Below the pieces are notes generated by a model. It was not told the DNA's origin. It made no database searches and saw only the letters and a list, made by a program, of their open reading frames with translations. A DNA stretch of 48,448 nucleotides from Sulfurimonas sp. (lineage in GTDB: Bacteria > Campylobacterota > Campylobacteria > Campylobacterales > Sulfurimonadaceae), in NCBI GenBank assembly GCA_027064045.1, contig JAMOQK010000031.1:1-48448 (forward strand), given 5' to 3'. A program made the translations under genes and the position numbers. Of the stretch, positions 1-11,468 are shown piece after piece; position 1 is the first letter of the stretch, and the number at the start of each line of letters is the position of its first letter.

Positions 1-145
1 CACTTAAATATAAATTTTACATTAAGTATTAATATAGAGTATCAAATATTAAGTTAATTTTAAATTTTAAAATAAAATTGAGAAGGAAATGATGTTGTTA
101 ATGTAACATAATGAAACATATCTAATCTCTAAAATAAATGTTATG

Positions 146-1099
146 CTACTTTAAATCATCAAAAAAATCATTGTTATATAAAGCATCAATCATATCTCTA
201 ACAGAAGCAAGAGAATCTTTAAACCTCGTTCTTTGTAATGTTTTTAATGTCATCTCTATGATTTGTTCACCGCCACCAGCACCAATCATAACAGGAACAC
301 CACTAATGACATCACTATATCCATATTCACCTTGAAGCATCATTGCACATGAGTGTATCTGTTTTGTATCTTTAAGAATTGCATCAACCATCACAGCTGT
401 TGATTTTGCAGGAGCATAATAAGCAGAACCATCGCCAAGCAGATTAACGATTTGTGCGCCACCATTTCTAGTTTTCTTAACAATCTCACCAATCTCTTCA
501 GAATCTAATAAATCATCTATTGGAACACCTGCGATGGTTGTAAACTTAGGAAGAGGAACCATTGTATCACCATGTCCACCCATAACTGTTGCCCGAATCT
601 GCCCTGCCCCATAACCTAATTTTTCATAAATAAAATGAGCCATCCTTGCAGCATCTAAAATCCCAGCCATTCCCAATACTCTTTCTCTTGGAAAACCTGT
701 ATATTTAAGTGCAACATAGGTCATAACATCAAGAGGGTTGCTAACAACTACAACAACAGCATTTGGGGCATATTTTTTTATCTCTAATGAATAATTTTTT
801 ACTATATCAGCATTTTTCAATAGTAAATCATCTCTATTCATACCCGGTGTTCTTGGAGTGCCTGCTGTGATAACAACAATCTCGCTACCAGCCATATCTT
901 GAGGTCCTTCAGCTGCTCGAACAATGGTATGTTCTCTCGCAGCATTCGCAGCTTGAGACATATCTAAAGCTTTACCTTTAGCTACATTAACATTTCTACC
1001 TCTTAAAATCACTTCATGACACGAACCTCTCATAGCCAATATAAATGCTACCGTTGATCCAAAATTACCTGTTCCTATGATTGTTACTTTACTCGCCAT
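146..1099 (-). CDS. mdh: Malate dehydrogenase (LDH-like type)
   Basis: Interconverts malate and oxaloacetate in the cytoplasm, in the TCA or reductive TCA cycle. The 317 residues match the LDH-like MDH family length. A GTGNFG dinucleotide-binding loop starts at residue 9. Arg83 and Arg89 in the segment TPRTPGMNRDD mark a malate rather than a lactate enzyme, and the catalytic set Asp149, Arg152 and His176 (GGHGD) is present. Odd feature: the acidic residue that normally ends strand beta-2 and binds the NAD ribose is Gly34, followed by Arg35, which points to NADP(H) (inference). ATG start with AGG nine bases upstream. It lies downstream of icd on the same strand, with a strong palindrome between them. 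Confidence 0.95.
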   Translation of the reverse strand: MASKVTIIGTGNFGSTVAFILAMRGSCHEVILRGRNVNVAKGKALDMSQAANAAREHTIVRAAEGPQDMAGSEIVVITAGTPRTPGMNRDDLLLKNADIVKNYSLEIKKYAPNAVVVVVSNPLDVMTYVALKYTGFPRERVLGMAGILDAARMAHFIYEKLGYGAGQIRATVMGGHGDTMVPLPKFTTIAGVPIDDLLDSEEIGEIVKKTRNGGAQIVNLLGDGSAYYAPAKSTAVMVDAILKDTKQIHSCAMMLQGEYGYSDVISGVPVMIGAGGGEQIIEMTLKTLQRTRFKDSLASVRDMIDALYNNDFFDDLK

Positions 1100-1174
1100 A
1101 TATTAACCTTTTTAGTTAACCTTTTATTTTTAACTCAAATTATAGTTAAAAATAAAAAGTTATAAATTTTATAT

Positions 1175-1200
1175 TTCCCACATGCCATGGCATGTGGGAA
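1175..1200. terminator. Perfect 26-bp palindrome downstream of icd
   Basis: The two halves are exact reverse complements, each carrying one copy of CCACATGCC/GGCATGTGG back to back (1178-1186 and 1189-1197). It sits 21 bases after the icd stop codon in the icd-mdh gap. It is followed by an AT-rich rather than a clean T-rich stretch, so termination is plausible but not certain. An inverted pair of a word that is otherwise scattered through the host DNA resembles the uptake-sequence terminators known from Neisseria and Pasteurellaceae. Confidence 0.65.
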
Positions 1201-1220
1201 GTTGTTGAAGATTTGAAAAA

Positions 1221-3410
1221 CTATATAGAATCTATAATAGCATTTAATGTTGCAGATGGTCTCATCGCAGTTTCAGTTTTTGTATCATCAGGATGATAAT
1301 ATCCACCAATATTTTGAGCTTTACCTTCAACAGAAAGCAATTCTTCAATGATTTTAGCTTCATTTTCTTCTAATGCTTTTGCTACAGGAGCAAATTTTGT
1401 AGCAAGTTCTGCATTGTCACCTTCTGCAAGTGCTTTTGCCCAATATTGAGCTACAAAAAAGTGTGATGCTTTATTATCTGGTTCACCAGCTTTTCTTGAT
1501 GGAGCTTTATTGTTACCCAAGTAATTATCATTAGCAATATCAAGAGCTGCTGTAAGTGCTGATAATTTATCATCACCATGTTTTTGACCTAAAAATCTTA
1601 ATGATTCAGCAAGTGCTAAAAATTCACCAAGTGAATCCCATCTTAAGTGACCCTCTTTTAAGAATTGATCAACATGTTTAGGAGCAGAACCACCAGCCCC
1701 AGTTTCAAATAAACCACCACCAGCTAAAAGTGGAACGATTGAAAGCATTTTTGCACTGGTACCTAACTCTAAAATAGGATACATATCAGTTAAATAATCA
1801 CGAAGAACATTACCAGTAACAGAAATAGTGTCTTTACCCTCTCTTACTCTTGCATTTGTAAATTTTGTTGCTTCTTCAACTTCCATGATTTGAATATCTA
1901 AACCATCAGTATCGTAGTCTTTTAAATATTCATTTACTTTTTTAATCATATTAGCATCGTGCGCTCTGTTTTCATCTAGCCAGAAAATTGTAGGATTTCC
2001 TGTAAGTCTTGCTCTCTCAACTGCAAGACGAACCCAATCTTTAATAGGAATATCTTTTGCACGACTCATTCTATAAATGTCACCTTTTTCAACATTGTGA
2101 CTCATAAGAACATTACCAGCTGCATCTTTAACTTCCATTACACCATCTTCAGGTACCTCAATAGTAGTTGGATGTGAACCATATTCTTCAGCTTTTTGTG
2201 CCATTAAACCAACATTTGCAACATCACCCATAGTTGCTACATCATATTGACCATTTTTTACACAATCTTCAACCATTGGACGATAAAAGTTAGCATAACA
2301 TCTGTCTGGAATCACAGCTACACACTCTTTTGTTTTACCTTCCCAATTCCACATTTTACCACCATCACGAACAACAACTGGCATAGAAGCATCAATGATA
2401 ATATCATTTGAAGCGTGTAAGTTTGTGATACCATTGTCACTATCTACCATAGCTATATTTGGTTGCGTTGGATAAACATCTAAGATAGCTTTTTCTATCT
2501 CCTCTTTCATTGGTGAGTTTTCTAGTTTTTTGTAAAGATCACCCATACCAAGATTTGCATTTACACCAAGTCTTGCAAATTCATCTGCATATTTTTCAAA
2601 TACATCTTTGTAAAATACTTCAACAGCATGACCAAACATAATAGGGTCAGATACTTTCATCATAGTTGCTTTTAGGTGAAGAGACCATAAAACATCTTTT
2701 TCTTTAGCTTCTTCTATAGATTTAGCTAAAAATGCACGAAGAGCTTTTGCTGACATAAAAGTAGCATCTAAAATCTCTTTATCTCTTGCATCAACATCTC
2801 TTAAAACTTTACCATTAAGTTCAATGGTAACATTTTGTTCACCATCAACAATGATGGATTTTTCATTCGCATAAAAATCTCCACTATCCATAGAAGTTAC
2901 ATAAGTTTTAGAATTTTTTTCAAAAGGTCTTAACTTATGAGGATTATTTTGAGCAAATTTCTTAACAGCTGCAGCAGCACGACGATCCGAATTACCTTCA
3001 CGAAGAACAGGGTTAACTGCTGAACCTAAGCAAGTAGCATAGATAGCATGAAGTTCTTTTTCTTCATCTGTTTGAGGGTTTTCAGGGTAAGATGGTACAT
3101 CATAACCTTGTTCTTGAAGTTCTGCAATACATTCCATAAGTTGAGGAATTGAAGCAGAAATATTTGGAAGTTTAATAATATTTCCATCTGGTTGCTGAAC
3201 AACTTTTCCAAGCTCTGCTAAATTGTCATCAATCTTTTGAGCATCTGTTAATCTCTCTGGAAATTTAGAGATAACCCTACCTGCTAGTGAAATATCACTA
3301 GTTACCACATCTACACCTGCAGCCTTAGTAAAAGCATTTACGATAGGTAACAGTGAATAAGTTGCTAAAGCCGGAGCTTCGTCAATTTTTGTCCAAATTA
3401 TTTTTGACAT
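1221..3410 (-). CDS. icd: Isocitrate dehydrogenase, monomeric NADP-dependent type
   Basis: Oxidatively decarboxylates isocitrate to 2-oxoglutarate with NADP, or the reverse in the reductive TCA cycle; cytoplasmic. At 729 residues it fits the roughly 740-residue monomeric family (IDH-II) and not the 400-residue dimeric one. The N terminus ([20 protein letters not shown]) and the central segments around [20 protein letters not shown] and [10 protein letters not shown] are characteristic of that family. ATG start with AGGA eight bases upstream. Monogenic-looking, with 121 bases between it and mdh; the two enzymes act in the same cycle. Confidence 0.96.
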   Translation of the reverse strand: MSKIIWTKIDEAPALATYSLLPIVNAFTKAAGVDVVTSDISLAGRVISKFPERLTDAQKIDDNLAELGKVVQQPDGNIIKLPNISASIPQLMECIAELQEQGYDVPSYPENPQTDEEKELHAIYATCLGSAVNPVLREGNSDRRAAAAVKKFAQNNPHKLRPFEKNSKTYVTSMDSGDFYANEKSIIVDGEQNVTIELNGKVLRDVDARDKEILDATFMSAKALRAFLAKSIEEAKEKDVLWSLHLKATMMKVSDPIMFGHAVEVFYKDVFEKYADEFARLGVNANLGMGDLYKKLENSPMKEEIEKAILDVYPTQPNIAMVDSDNGITNLHASNDIIIDASMPVVVRDGGKMWNWEGKTKECVAVIPDRCYANFYRPMVEDCVKNGQYDVATMGDVANVGLMAQKAEEYGSHPTTIEVPEDGVMEVKDAAGNVLMSHNVEKGDIYRMSRAKDIPIKDWVRLAVERARLTGNPTIFWLDENRAHDANMIKKVNEYLKDYDTDGLDIQIMEVEEATKFTNARVREGKDTISVTGNVLRDYLTDMYPILELGTSAKMLSIVPLLAGGGLFETGAGGSAPKHVDQFLKEGHLRWDSLGEFLALAESLRFLGQKHGDDKLSALTAALDIANDNYLGNNKAPSRKAGEPDNKASHFFVAQYWAKALAEGDNAELATKFAPVAKALEENEAKIIEELLSVEGKAQNIGGYYHPDDTKTETAMRPSATLNAIIDSI

Positions 3411-3515
3411 TTTATATCCTCAAATTAATATTTATATTTCAAAGTTAATAATAACACTAACACGGGTAATATTTAGTTAGCTAATCAAAACATTAGTATA
3501 AGTTTCTTTTTTGTT

Positions 3516-4460
3516 TCATTTAGTAGCACGCCTAATATTATGTAAATGTGTAGAATAGTTACTACTAAAGTCATGTTTGTTGTGTTTATTCTTCATAAAA
3601 TAGAGGTATGAAGTTTTTGCCGGAAATATTGCGGCTTTGATCGCATCAAAACTTACATTACAAACAGGAACAGATGGAATACCTTTGTTTTTGTAAGTAT
3701 TAAACATACTTTTATCTTCTCTAATTCTTTTAGCAGTTACTTTTACATGGGAATATTTACCATAATTAAGTGTCCCATCCATTTGCAATAACATCCCTCT
3801 TTTAATTCTGTTTCTAATTACCGAACTTACGATTGGCATCTCTGATATATCTGCTGATTCTTTTTGAATAATAGAAGCTATTGCCACATACTCAAACCAT
3901 TTTTTTTCATTATAAGTTCCAAAAAGTTTTATGGAAAAATTTTTCATCTGTTTTAAAGATTTATGCAATAAAATTTTAATTAACTCTTTTTCTGTTATCC
4001 CAATAGGTAATTTGTATGTATTTGGTACAAAAGCACCCTCTTTTTGATATGTTTGTTTATCATACTCTTCTTGAAGTTTTTTTCTATCCAAATGTAGAGT
4101 AGATGATAGTTGATTTAAAAAAACATAGGTCGTCTCACCTGGTATAAGTGTTACATTTTGAAGTGCTGCTTTTGCAGTTGTGAGTTTATATAAAAAATCA
4201 GCTTTTGTGCAACGAGTTGAACCTATATTTATCCACCCACTTTGAGGTTTTCCAATAACCCTTAAAATAAGGGAGTCAAGTTTATTTAAATCATAGTTTC
4301 TGCTGTTTAGTTGTGCTATAATTTTATTTATCGAACCTTTTGGTATATATATAACTTTAGAGGTATCTACAGGCTTATTTAGGTAATACATGAATGACAA
4401 AATAGTAATTAATGCAATTTCAAAAATATATTTCATTATAATAAGCTTTTTATCGTTCAT
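3516..4460 (-). CDS. mltG: Endolytic murein transglycosylase MltG (YceG-like)
   Basis: Inner-membrane lytic transglycosylase that cleaves nascent glycan strands and may set their length. A single membrane anchor spans about residues 9-25. The YceG-like catalytic domain follows, with the conserved IIQKESAD segment carrying the catalytic Glu201, and QMDGTLNYG further on. The 314 residues are near the family norm. The start could be the ATG at 4460 or the one at 4436; both keep the anchor. Odd feature: the coding start overlaps the start of the opposite-strand AsmA-like gene (ATG at 4390), so the two membrane-anchor segments are encoded antisense to each other. Confidence 0.9.
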   Translation of the reverse strand: MNDKKLIIMKYIFEIALITILSFMYYLNKPVDTSKVIYIPKGSINKIIAQLNSRNYDLNKLDSLILRVIGKPQSGWINIGSTRCTKADFLYKLTTAKAALQNVTLIPGETTYVFLNQLSSTLHLDRKKLQEEYDKQTYQKEGAFVPNTYKLPIGITEKELIKILLHKSLKQMKNFSIKLFGTYNEKKWFEYVAIASIIQKESADISEMPIVSSVIRNRIKRGMLLQMDGTLNYGKYSHVKVTAKRIREDKSMFNTYKNKGIPSVPVCNVSFDAIKAAIFPAKTSYLYFMKNKHNKHDFSSNYSTHLHNIRRATK

Positions 4461-7400
4461 ATTTTTAACACTTTCTATCGTATTTGTACTTTTACAAAAT
4501 GGATTTTATATAGATAATCTATCTGTCCCAAATCTAAAAATTAAGAAATTATACATAAAATGGAATAAAAAAATAGATATAACTGTTGATGAAATAAAAA
4601 TAATAAAAGAACAAACAGGTAAAAAACCTATAAATTACAAAGAATTAAATAAAAATTTTAAAAAAATAGTTTTATTGGATTACTGGTTTGATAAAATTAT
4701 CATAAATAAAATAACTTTTAATGATATATCTGGTTCATTTAAATATATAAATGGGAAAAATGGTTTTTTAAATATGTCATCACCAGATTTTTCACTAAAA
4801 AGTTCACTATTTTTTGAATCAAAACTCTTCAATATGAAGATTGATGAATTTCATGATTATAAAAGAAAGATTGATATATCTGGAAATATAATTTTTGATG
4901 CTTATAAATTAGAATTAATATCATCCCTAAATACAACAATCAATAATGAAATATTTTTAAACATATTAATAGATGCAAATAAAAATAATCTTTTTTATAA
5001 AATCAACTCCTTAAAAGAGATAAAAAGCATAACTTATGCTGTTGATTTATTAAACCTAGATAAGCGTGTAAGGTACTGGATAATAGACGCTATAAATGCT
5101 TCAACTATATCACTAAATTCTGCTTATGGTTGGGTGGACTATAAACACTTAGACAGTGCATATAAAAATATATATGCAAATGCTACTTTAAAAAATCTAC
5201 AATATACATACAATCAACAATTGGATGCAATACATACAAAAGATACTTTAGTGGAGTTTAAAAAAGGTGTCTTAAATATATTTCCAAACGAAGCATATAC
5301 CTATGGTTTTTTCTTGGATAAAAGCTGGTTAAAAATAGATTTTACAACAAAAGAGGAACTTTTAACACTTTATCTAAAATTTAAAGGTATTGTAAATGAT
5401 GATATTCTTAATCTGCTAAACAGATATAAAATCAAACTTCCAATTAGGCAAAACAGTGGAGAAGTAGATACAAACTTAAAACTCGCAGTTAATTTAAGAA
5501 CCTTAGGGGTTGATGCTCATGGTGATTTTTTTACTAAAAAGGCAAATTTCAGGTACTTGGGTTTAGATATAGATGTTGCCAATACCCATGTCATATTAAA
5601 TAATTTTAATGTAACTATTAAAGATATGTTATCAAAATATAAAGATATAGCAACTGCCATAGTAGATGTTAATTTTAATGCTAAAAATAAAGAAGGTAGT
5701 ATAGATTTTAGAGTAAAAGATATTAATTTTAATGAAATTGGATTATCATTAAAAAAACAGACTCAACCATTAAAAGTCTCTTATCATATTTCAAAAAAAC
5801 AAGACACAATAGATGTAGATAGTTCTCAATGGAATTACCATGACCATACTTTAATGCTCGAGAAGATAAAACTACCTTTTAATCTTCTTACACTCAATGC
5901 CAACATCCCTGCAACTCTTGTCAAACTCGAAGATATAGCTACAGCATATATATCTGGTAAAGCATCTTTAAAGCCAAATAAAGTAGATTTAAATATAGAT
6001 TTATTAAAATTTTCATATAAAAAAATAAAACTTAATCAGTCAAATACCTCTTTAAATATATCTTATACAGATAATCATTTAAAAATAAATTCAACAGATA
6101 GCATTAGATTAAATATAGATAAGTTTAACCCTGTTTTAAATAACACTTCTCTTGATATAAATAATGGTAATATAGTTTTAAATAATAGCGATTTAAAACT
6201 AGAGGATATAGGTACAACAAAATTAGACGGATTTTATAATATAGAAAAAAATCGTGGTTTTATAAATCTAAAAAATTTAAATATTACAAATAAAAAGTTT
6301 AAAAAAATCGTTAAAAATCAAAAAAATTTAAATATATCTATAGATAATAACAATAATAAAACAACTTTATCTTTGAAAAAAATTGATGCTAAATATATAT
6401 CTGACAAAAATGGATGGAAATTAAAATTAAACTCTATGAAAAAACTTGCCAAATACTCTAAAAAACTTAAAGAGTATAATCTAAATGATGGAAATATATC
6501 TATTTCAAAATATAAAAATGATGACAAGATAAACTTTATGGCAAATATAAAGTATCCATACAAAATAATTGTACTAGACAATAAACCAATACAAAACTAC
6601 AAAATCAAGGGAAAAATAGAAAATGAAACAGATGATATTTTCTTAAATATAAATGATAAAATTGATGTATCTATAAAAAAAGAGATTGATATTAAAGCTA
6701 ATAATATAGGCGTAAATCTAAATGCTGTAATTGATTATTTTAATGATAAAAACTCAACATCAGACTCTACAAAAAATAAAAATATCTTCATAGACCTTAA
6801 GGATTCACATCTATGGATTAGTAAAAACAGGCATATTATTTCAGATAGTATCAAACTACAATATTTTAAAAATATCACAACAGCTCAACTCGTATATAAA
6901 GATGCTAAATCTGGATTTAAATTTGACAATGGTTATTTCCATCTTTATGGAGAAAGCTTTAATGATCACTTTATGGAGAGTTTGTTTGCTCTTTCAAAAT
7001 TCAAAGGTGGTAGCTTTTCTTTTTCTATACATGGTACAACAAAAGAGTATGATGGTATATTTTATTTACATGATACAACTATACTTGAGTACAAACTTTT
7101 AAATAATATTTTAGCTTTTGTAAACACCATACCATCTCTTGTTACTTTCTCTTTACCCGGATACAATAAAAATGGCTTAGCTGTAAAAAGTGCTTATGCT
7201 GATTTTCACTCAAAGAACGATACTGTTAAATTTAGAAACATATATCTTGATTCAAAAGAGATAGACATAGCTGGTCGTGGAGATCTTAGTTTTAAAAGAG
7301 ATGAGATAAACTTAATACTAAACCTAAAAAGTGATTTAGGAAGCAGTATAAAAAATATACCAGTTGTCGGTTATATATTGCTCGGTGATGATACAATCTC

Positions 7401-7539
7401 AACATCTATAAGTATGACAGGAAAACTAGATGATCCAACTATAAAATCTTTAATTGCAAAAGATATAATTGTAGCACCTATAAATATTATAAAAAGAACT
7501 CTTTATGCCCCTTTTAATCTATTTAGCAAAGATAAATAA
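4390..7539 (+). CDS. Large AsmA/YhdP-like envelope protein
   Basis: A 1049-residue protein with one N-terminal membrane segment (about residues 11-34). A long beta-rich, Lys/Asn/Ile-rich region follows, with a C-terminal AsmA-like domain (about 880-1040, including LKSDLGSSIKNIPVVGYILL). Family knowledge: AsmA/YhdP/TamB proteins bridge the periplasm and are implicated in phospholipid transport to the outer membrane. The exact member cannot be told from sequence alone. ATG start with AGGT seven bases upstream. It starts inside the 5' end of mltG on the other strand and ends seven bases before the stop of the converging permease gene. Very AT-rich. Confidence 0.85.
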   Translation: MNDKIVINAISKIYFIIISFLSFIFLTLSIVFVLLQNGFYIDNLSVPNLKIKKLYIKWNKKIDITVDEIKIIKEQTGKKPINYKELNKNFKKIVLLDYWFDKIIINKITFNDISGSFKYINGKNGFLNMSSPDFSLKSSLFFESKLFNMKIDEFHDYKRKIDISGNIIFDAYKLELISSLNTTINNEIFLNILIDANKNNLFYKINSLKEIKSITYAVDLLNLDKRVRYWIIDAINASTISLNSAYGWVDYKHLDSAYKNIYANATLKNLQYTYNQQLDAIHTKDTLVEFKKGVLNIFPNEAYTYGFFLDKSWLKIDFTTKEELLTLYLKFKGIVNDDILNLLNRYKIKLPIRQNSGEVDTNLKLAVNLRTLGVDAHGDFFTKKANFRYLGLDIDVANTHVILNNFNVTIKDMLSKYKDIATAIVDVNFNAKNKEGSIDFRVKDINFNEIGLSLKKQTQPLKVSYHISKKQDTIDVDSSQWNYHDHTLMLEKIKLPFNLLTLNANIPATLVKLEDIATAYISGKASLKPNKVDLNIDLLKFSYKKIKLNQSNTSLNISYTDNHLKINSTDSIRLNIDKFNPVLNNTSLDINNGNIVLNNSDLKLEDIGTTKLDGFYNIEKNRGFINLKNLNITNKKFKKIVKNQKNLNISIDNNNNKTTLSLKKIDAKYISDKNGWKLKLNSMKKLAKYSKKLKEYNLNDGNISISKYKNDDKINFMANIKYPYKIIVLDNKPIQNYKIKGKIENETDDIFLNINDKIDVSIKKEIDIKANNIGVNLNAVIDYFNDKNSTSDSTKNKNIFIDLKDSHLWISKNRHIISDSIKLQYFKNITTAQLVYKDAKSGFKFDNGYFHLYGESFNDHFMESLFALSKFKGGSFSFSIHGTTKEYDGIFYLHDTTILEYKLLNNILAFVNTIPSLVTFSLPGYNKNGLAVKSAYADFHSKNDTVKFRNIYLDSKEIDIAGRGDLSFKRDEINLILNLKSDLGSSIKNIPVVGYILLGDDTISTSISMTGKLDDPTIKSLIAKDIIVAPINIIKRTLYAPFNLFSKDK

Positions 7540-7546
7540 AAAGAGA

Positions 7547-8749
7547 CTATTCATTTCTCAAAACAGTTAAAATATCAACTTCACTAGCTTTTTTTGCTGG
7601 ATAATAAGCTGATATAATAACTATCACAAAAGCACCAATGATGATAGACAATGCATCTTTTAAACTTAAATCTAATGGTAGTGTAGAGGTTGGATAAACA
7701 TCTTTTGGTAAAGATATAATATCAAATGAACTAAGAACCCACATGCCACTCATACCAAAAACTATACCTGCTAAAATACCACTAACACCGATAACAATAC
7801 CTAAAGATAAAAAAACTTTTTTTATCTCACTTTGCGTTGTTCCAAGCGAAAGTAATAAAGCTATCTCGCTTCTTCTATTCATAACAGTCATAAGCAATGA
7901 GGAAATTATATTTATGGCTGCTATTAAAATAATAAGCATTAAAACCAAAAATAAAGATACCTTCTCTAACTCTAAAGCAGCAAAAAAGTTTATATTGTCT
8001 TCCCACCACCCTTTTATGGTTACACTAGCTGGTAAGTATTTTTTGATTTTTAATATATCGGCATGTGGGTTTTTGCTAAATATATGGATACCATCATATT
8101 GATTAGTTGGCATGTGGAGCATTGCTTGCATAGCTCCAAGAGTTGTATAACTATAAGCTTTATCGTATGCAGACAAGCCAGAATCAAAGATAGACCTAAC
8201 TTTAAACCTTTTTATTTTAGGCGTTACTGAAAATCCACCTGGCTCAACATTTGTAAAAATATACATCAGCTTATCATCTACATATAGATTAAAATCATCT
8301 TTTAGGGATTTACCTATGAGTATATCGAACTTTTTAAAAGTGTGATTTTTAATCGCTTTTGCTAAAACACTATTTACTTTGGCTTCATCATTAAAATCTA
8401 CACCAAAGATATATCCACCCTCTAGTTTTGTACCACTTCTTGCCATAACTGCAGATTGGACATAGGGACTAAAAGATAGATTTGGAAATTTTGATTCTAA
8501 ATCTATCAATAAATTTTGATTTACTGAACCATAAAATTTTGGAATAACTGTCAAAGGATAGTTCATTATAGTTAATTTCTTTTTAAACTCATTATCAAAA
8601 CCATTCATTAATGCCATAGCAATTAAAAGCACCGTCACACCCAATGAAATACCTATAAATGCAAGTAATGCAGATAAAAATATAAATGGCTGATCTTTAT
8701 CAAACCTTAAAAATCTTTTAACAAGATATGGAACTATTGACTTTTTCAA
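7547..8749 (-). CDS. LolC/LolE-type lipoprotein-release ABC permease
   Basis: Inner-membrane permease of the FtsX/MacB_PCD class, probably part of the Lol complex that extracts lipoproteins for LolA. The 400 residues carry one N-terminal membrane segment (about 22-46), a periplasmic domain, then three segments near 270-295, 315-340 and 365-385, the classic LolC/E layout. The start is TTG at 8749, overlapping the secA TGA by three bases (TTGA), so translation is probably coupled; no ATG fits the conserved N terminus. No LolD ATPase is adjacent. lolA is close by, beyond secA. Whether it acts as LolC, LolE or a single LolF-like permease is unknown. Confidence 0.88.
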   Translation of the reverse strand: MKKSIVPYLVKRFLRFDKDQPFIFLSALLAFIGISLGVTVLLIAMALMNGFDNEFKKKLTIMNYPLTVIPKFYGSVNQNLLIDLESKFPNLSFSPYVQSAVMARSGTKLEGGYIFGVDFNDEAKVNSVLAKAIKNHTFKKFDILIGKSLKDDFNLYVDDKLMYIFTNVEPGGFSVTPKIKRFKVRSIFDSGLSAYDKAYSYTTLGAMQAMLHMPTNQYDGIHIFSKNPHADILKIKKYLPASVTIKGWWEDNINFFAALELEKVSLFLVLMLIILIAAINIISSLLMTVMNRRSEIALLLSLGTTQSEIKKVFLSLGIVIGVSGILAGIVFGMSGMWVLSSFDIISLPKDVYPTSTLPLDLSLKDALSIIIGAFVIVIISAYYPAKKASEVDILTVLRNE

Positions 8750-11325
8750 GAAGCAAATGCACCTTTTTTAGGTCCACTTTTTCCACAACACTGTTTATAT
8801 TTTTTTCCACTGCCACATGGACAAGGATCATTCCTTGCTATTTTTTTAGTAGGTACTTCATCAATATCTCCTGCACTTGAAAGATTTAGTTGTCTTGCAG
8901 ATTCATCAACTTTTCTTTGCATCTCTATTTGTTGAGCTAATCTTTCGGCTTCTTCTTCTGGAGATTCCATTTTAAATTGAATAATATGAAGAGTTTTTAT
9001 AGTGTTGAACTTAATGTCATTTATAAGTTCTCCAAAAAGATTAAAACTCTCTTTTTTATACTCCACAAGTGGATCTTTTTGGTTATAAGCACGAAGTCTT
9101 ATACCAATTTTCATGTTATCCATAGAATAAAGATGCTCTCTCCAAGCGTTATCCAACTCTTTAAGTGATAGTTCTCTTTCTATATCATGACGAGTGTTTT
9201 CATCAAGTACACCCATTTTTTCATCGTAAGATTCTTTGATAATTTCAATTAATTTTTCTTGTAACTCTTCATATTCTAATGATGCAAGAGTTTCACTTGA
9301 AATATCAAGGTTAAGTTCCTCTTTTACAAGTTCAGTTAATTTTTTAATATTAAAATCTTCTTTTGCTCCACCATCAAAAATGTCACAATTACTTAAAAGA
9401 TTAGAAACATATTCCTCTCTAATCTCATTAACTTTAGCACTTATATCATACTCTGGATCTAATAGCTGATTTCTATACTTATAAACAATTTTTCTCTGTT
9501 CATTCGCAACATCATCATACTCAACAATCTGCTTACGACCTTCATAGTGCATATTTTCAACTTTTTTCTGAGCTTTTTCAACTGCACGGGTAACCATTTT
9601 TGATTCTATGTATTCACCATCTTCAACACCAAGTCTTTCCATGATAGATTTAATCTTATCACTTCCAAAAATTCTTAAAAGATTATCTTCTAATGATAGA
9701 TAAAATTGTGTAGTTCCAGGATCACCTTGGCGACCACTACGACCACGAAGTTGATTGTCTATACGACGATTTTCATGTCTCTCAGTCCCAATAATATATA
9801 AACCACCAAGTGCTTTCACTTCATCATCTACTTTGATGTCAACACCACGACCAGCCATATTTGTAGCAATAGTTACCGCACCTTTTTGTCCAGCAGATTT
9901 AATAATCTCACCCTCTTGTTCATGATTTTTAGCATTTAAAACGGTATGTGCTATCTTCTCTCTTTTTAAAATATCATGTAATACTTCAGATTTTTCAATC
10001 GAAGCTGTACCGATAAGAACAGGTTGACCTGTTTTTGATAATTTTTTAATAGTATCTATAGCAGCATCAAATTTTTCATTTTCAGTTTTATAGATTAGGT
10101 CATTTAAATCTTTTCTTGTAATAGGAATATTTGTAGGGATAGAAACAACATCCAGTGAATAAATCTGTGCAAATTCTGTTGCTTCTGTCTCAGCAGTACC
10201 AGTCATACCAGCTAATTTATCATACATTCTAAAGTAATTTTGAAATGTAATATCAGCTAAAGTTTGGGTTTCCTCTTTTATTTCAACTTTTTCTTTGGCT
10301 TCTAAAGCTTGATGCAATCCTTCAGAAAAACGACGACCTTCACTTAAACGACCTGTAAATTCATCGACTATAACAACTTCACCATTGTTTACAACATAAT
10401 CAACATCTTTTTCAAAAAGATAATTTGCTTTTAGTGCTTGATCTAAGGCATGTGGAAGCGAGGCATTTTCAGCACTATAAAGATTTTCTACACCAAATAA
10501 TTTCTCAGCTTTTGTAATTCCATCTTCTGTAATTAAAATAACTTTATCTTTTTCATCAACAGTAAAATCTTCATCTTTAACAAGTTGTAGTGCTATTTTA
10601 TTTGCATCTGCGTAGTCTTGCATACTTCTGTTTGTTGGACCAGATATTATCAATGGTGTTCTTGCTTCATCAATCAAGATAGAATCCACTTCATCAACTA
10701 TAACAAAATTATGACCTCTTTGAGCCATATATTCATGTGAATAGCTCATATTGTCTCTTAGATAATCAAAACCAAATTCATTATTTGTTCCATAAGTTAT
10801 ATCTGCATTGTAAGCTGCTTTTTTAGCCTCAGGATCATTTTCATCTTCTAAGATAGTTCCAACAGAAAAACCTAAAAAGTTATATAAAACACCCATCTCA
10901 CTTGCATCTCTTGAAGCAAGATAGTCATTTACAGTAACAAGATGAACACCTTTACCAGTCATCGCATTTAACACGATAGCTAGAGTTGCCACAAGTGTTT
11001 TACCCTCACCTGTTTTCATCTCTGCTATTCTACCTTCGTGTAGAACCATACCACCTATGAGTTGCACATCAAAGTGTCTCATATTTAAAACTCTTTTACT
11101 AGCTTCTCTTGTAATTGCAAAAGAATCGCTTAGAACTTCGTCTAAAGTTTTTTCCTCATTTAAAACACTGTTTTTTAAATTTAAAAAAGCCTCTTTTAGC
11201 TCATCATCATTTAATGATTCATATTTACTCTCAAGAGCGTTTATATTTTTAACTCTCTTTACATATTTTTTTAATTCACGATCGTTGGATGTACCAAATA
11301 CTTTACCCATTAATGCTTGTAGCAT
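8746..11325 (-). CDS. secA: Preprotein translocase ATPase SecA
   Basis: Motor of the Sec pathway that drives unfolded proteins through SecYEG. 859 residues from the ATG at 11325; an upstream TTG at 11331 is in frame, but AAGG lies at the right distance for the ATG. Numbered from that TTG, Walker A MKTGEGKT is at 105-112 and the DEVD box at 213-216, with the helicase-like second domain and the [10 protein letters not shown] motif following. The C-terminal tail has a zinc motif, [13 protein letters not shown], the SecB/ribosome-contact element. Overlaps the downstream permease gene. Divergent from lolA across a 143-base gap. Confidence 0.97.
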   Translation of the reverse strand: MLQALMGKVFGTSNDRELKKYVKRVKNINALESKYESLNDDELKEAFLNLKNSVLNEEKTLDEVLSDSFAITREASKRVLNMRHFDVQLIGGMVLHEGRIAEMKTGEGKTLVATLAIVLNAMTGKGVHLVTVNDYLASRDASEMGVLYNFLGFSVGTILEDENDPEAKKAAYNADITYGTNNEFGFDYLRDNMSYSHEYMAQRGHNFVIVDEVDSILIDEARTPLIISGPTNRSMQDYADANKIALQLVKDEDFTVDEKDKVILITEDGITKAEKLFGVENLYSAENASLPHALDQALKANYLFEKDVDYVVNNGEVVIVDEFTGRLSEGRRFSEGLHQALEAKEKVEIKEETQTLADITFQNYFRMYDKLAGMTGTAETEATEFAQIYSLDVVSIPTNIPITRKDLNDLIYKTENEKFDAAIDTIKKLSKTGQPVLIGTASIEKSEVLHDILKREKIAHTVLNAKNHEQEGEIIKSAGQKGAVTIATNMAGRGVDIKVDDEVKALGGLYIIGTERHENRRIDNQLRGRSGRQGDPGTTQFYLSLEDNLLRIFGSDKIKSIMERLGVEDGEYIESKMVTRAVEKAQKKVENMHYEGRKQIVEYDDVANEQRKIVYKYRNQLLDPEYDISAKVNEIREEYVSNLLSNCDIFDGGAKEDFNIKKLTELVKEELNLDISSETLASLEYEELQEKLIEIIKESYDEKMGVLDENTRHDIERELSLKELDNAWREHLYSMDNMKIGIRLRAYNQKDPLVEYKKESFNLFGELINDIKFNTIKTLHIIQFKMESPEEEAERLAQQIEMQRKVDESARQLNLSSAGDIDEVPTKKIARNDPCPCGSGKKYKQCCGKSGPKKGAFAS

Positions 11326-11343
11326 TCTCAAACCTTATATAAA

Positions 11344-11369
11344 CTACTATATAATTCACTATATAGTAG
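11344..11369. promoter_or_regulatory. Inverted repeat in the secA-lolA divergent region
   Basis: Ten-base arms CTACTATATA and TATATAGTAG flank the six-base centre ATTCAC. It lies 18 bases upstream of the secA ATG, so it would sit in or just before the secA 5' untranslated region. It could be a regulator site or a leader hairpin; nothing shows which. Confidence 0.4.
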
Positions 11370-11445
11370 AAATTGAAATTCCTTTATTCTACCATAGTAT
11401 AGATTATACTTTGCATAAACCATGCTATGTAAACAATCACTTTGA

Positions 11446-11451
11446 TATAAT
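11446..11451 (+). promoter_or_regulatory. Probable -10 box of the lolA promoter
   Basis: A perfect TATAAT 17 bases before the lolA ATG, followed by an AAAGGAG ribosome-binding site at 11457-11463. No good -35 hexamer is visible, as is usual for Campylobacterota sigma-70 promoters. The implied leader is about ten bases. Confidence 0.5.
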
Positions 11452-11468
11452 TTTACAAAGGAGATGAA

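Noticed and set aside
1-145. Gene or RNA at the left edge
   Set aside because: Only AT-rich sequence without an open frame, hairpin or promoter pair I could support.
6318-6581. Hydrophobic minus-strand frame in the AsmA-like gene
   Set aside because: It is a shadow of Asn/Lys-rich codons, which read as Phe/Leu/Ile on the other strand.
8812-8819. CCACATGG near the secA end as another copy of the GGCATGTGG word
   Set aside because: It matches only the first seven bases; the last two differ, so it is not counted.
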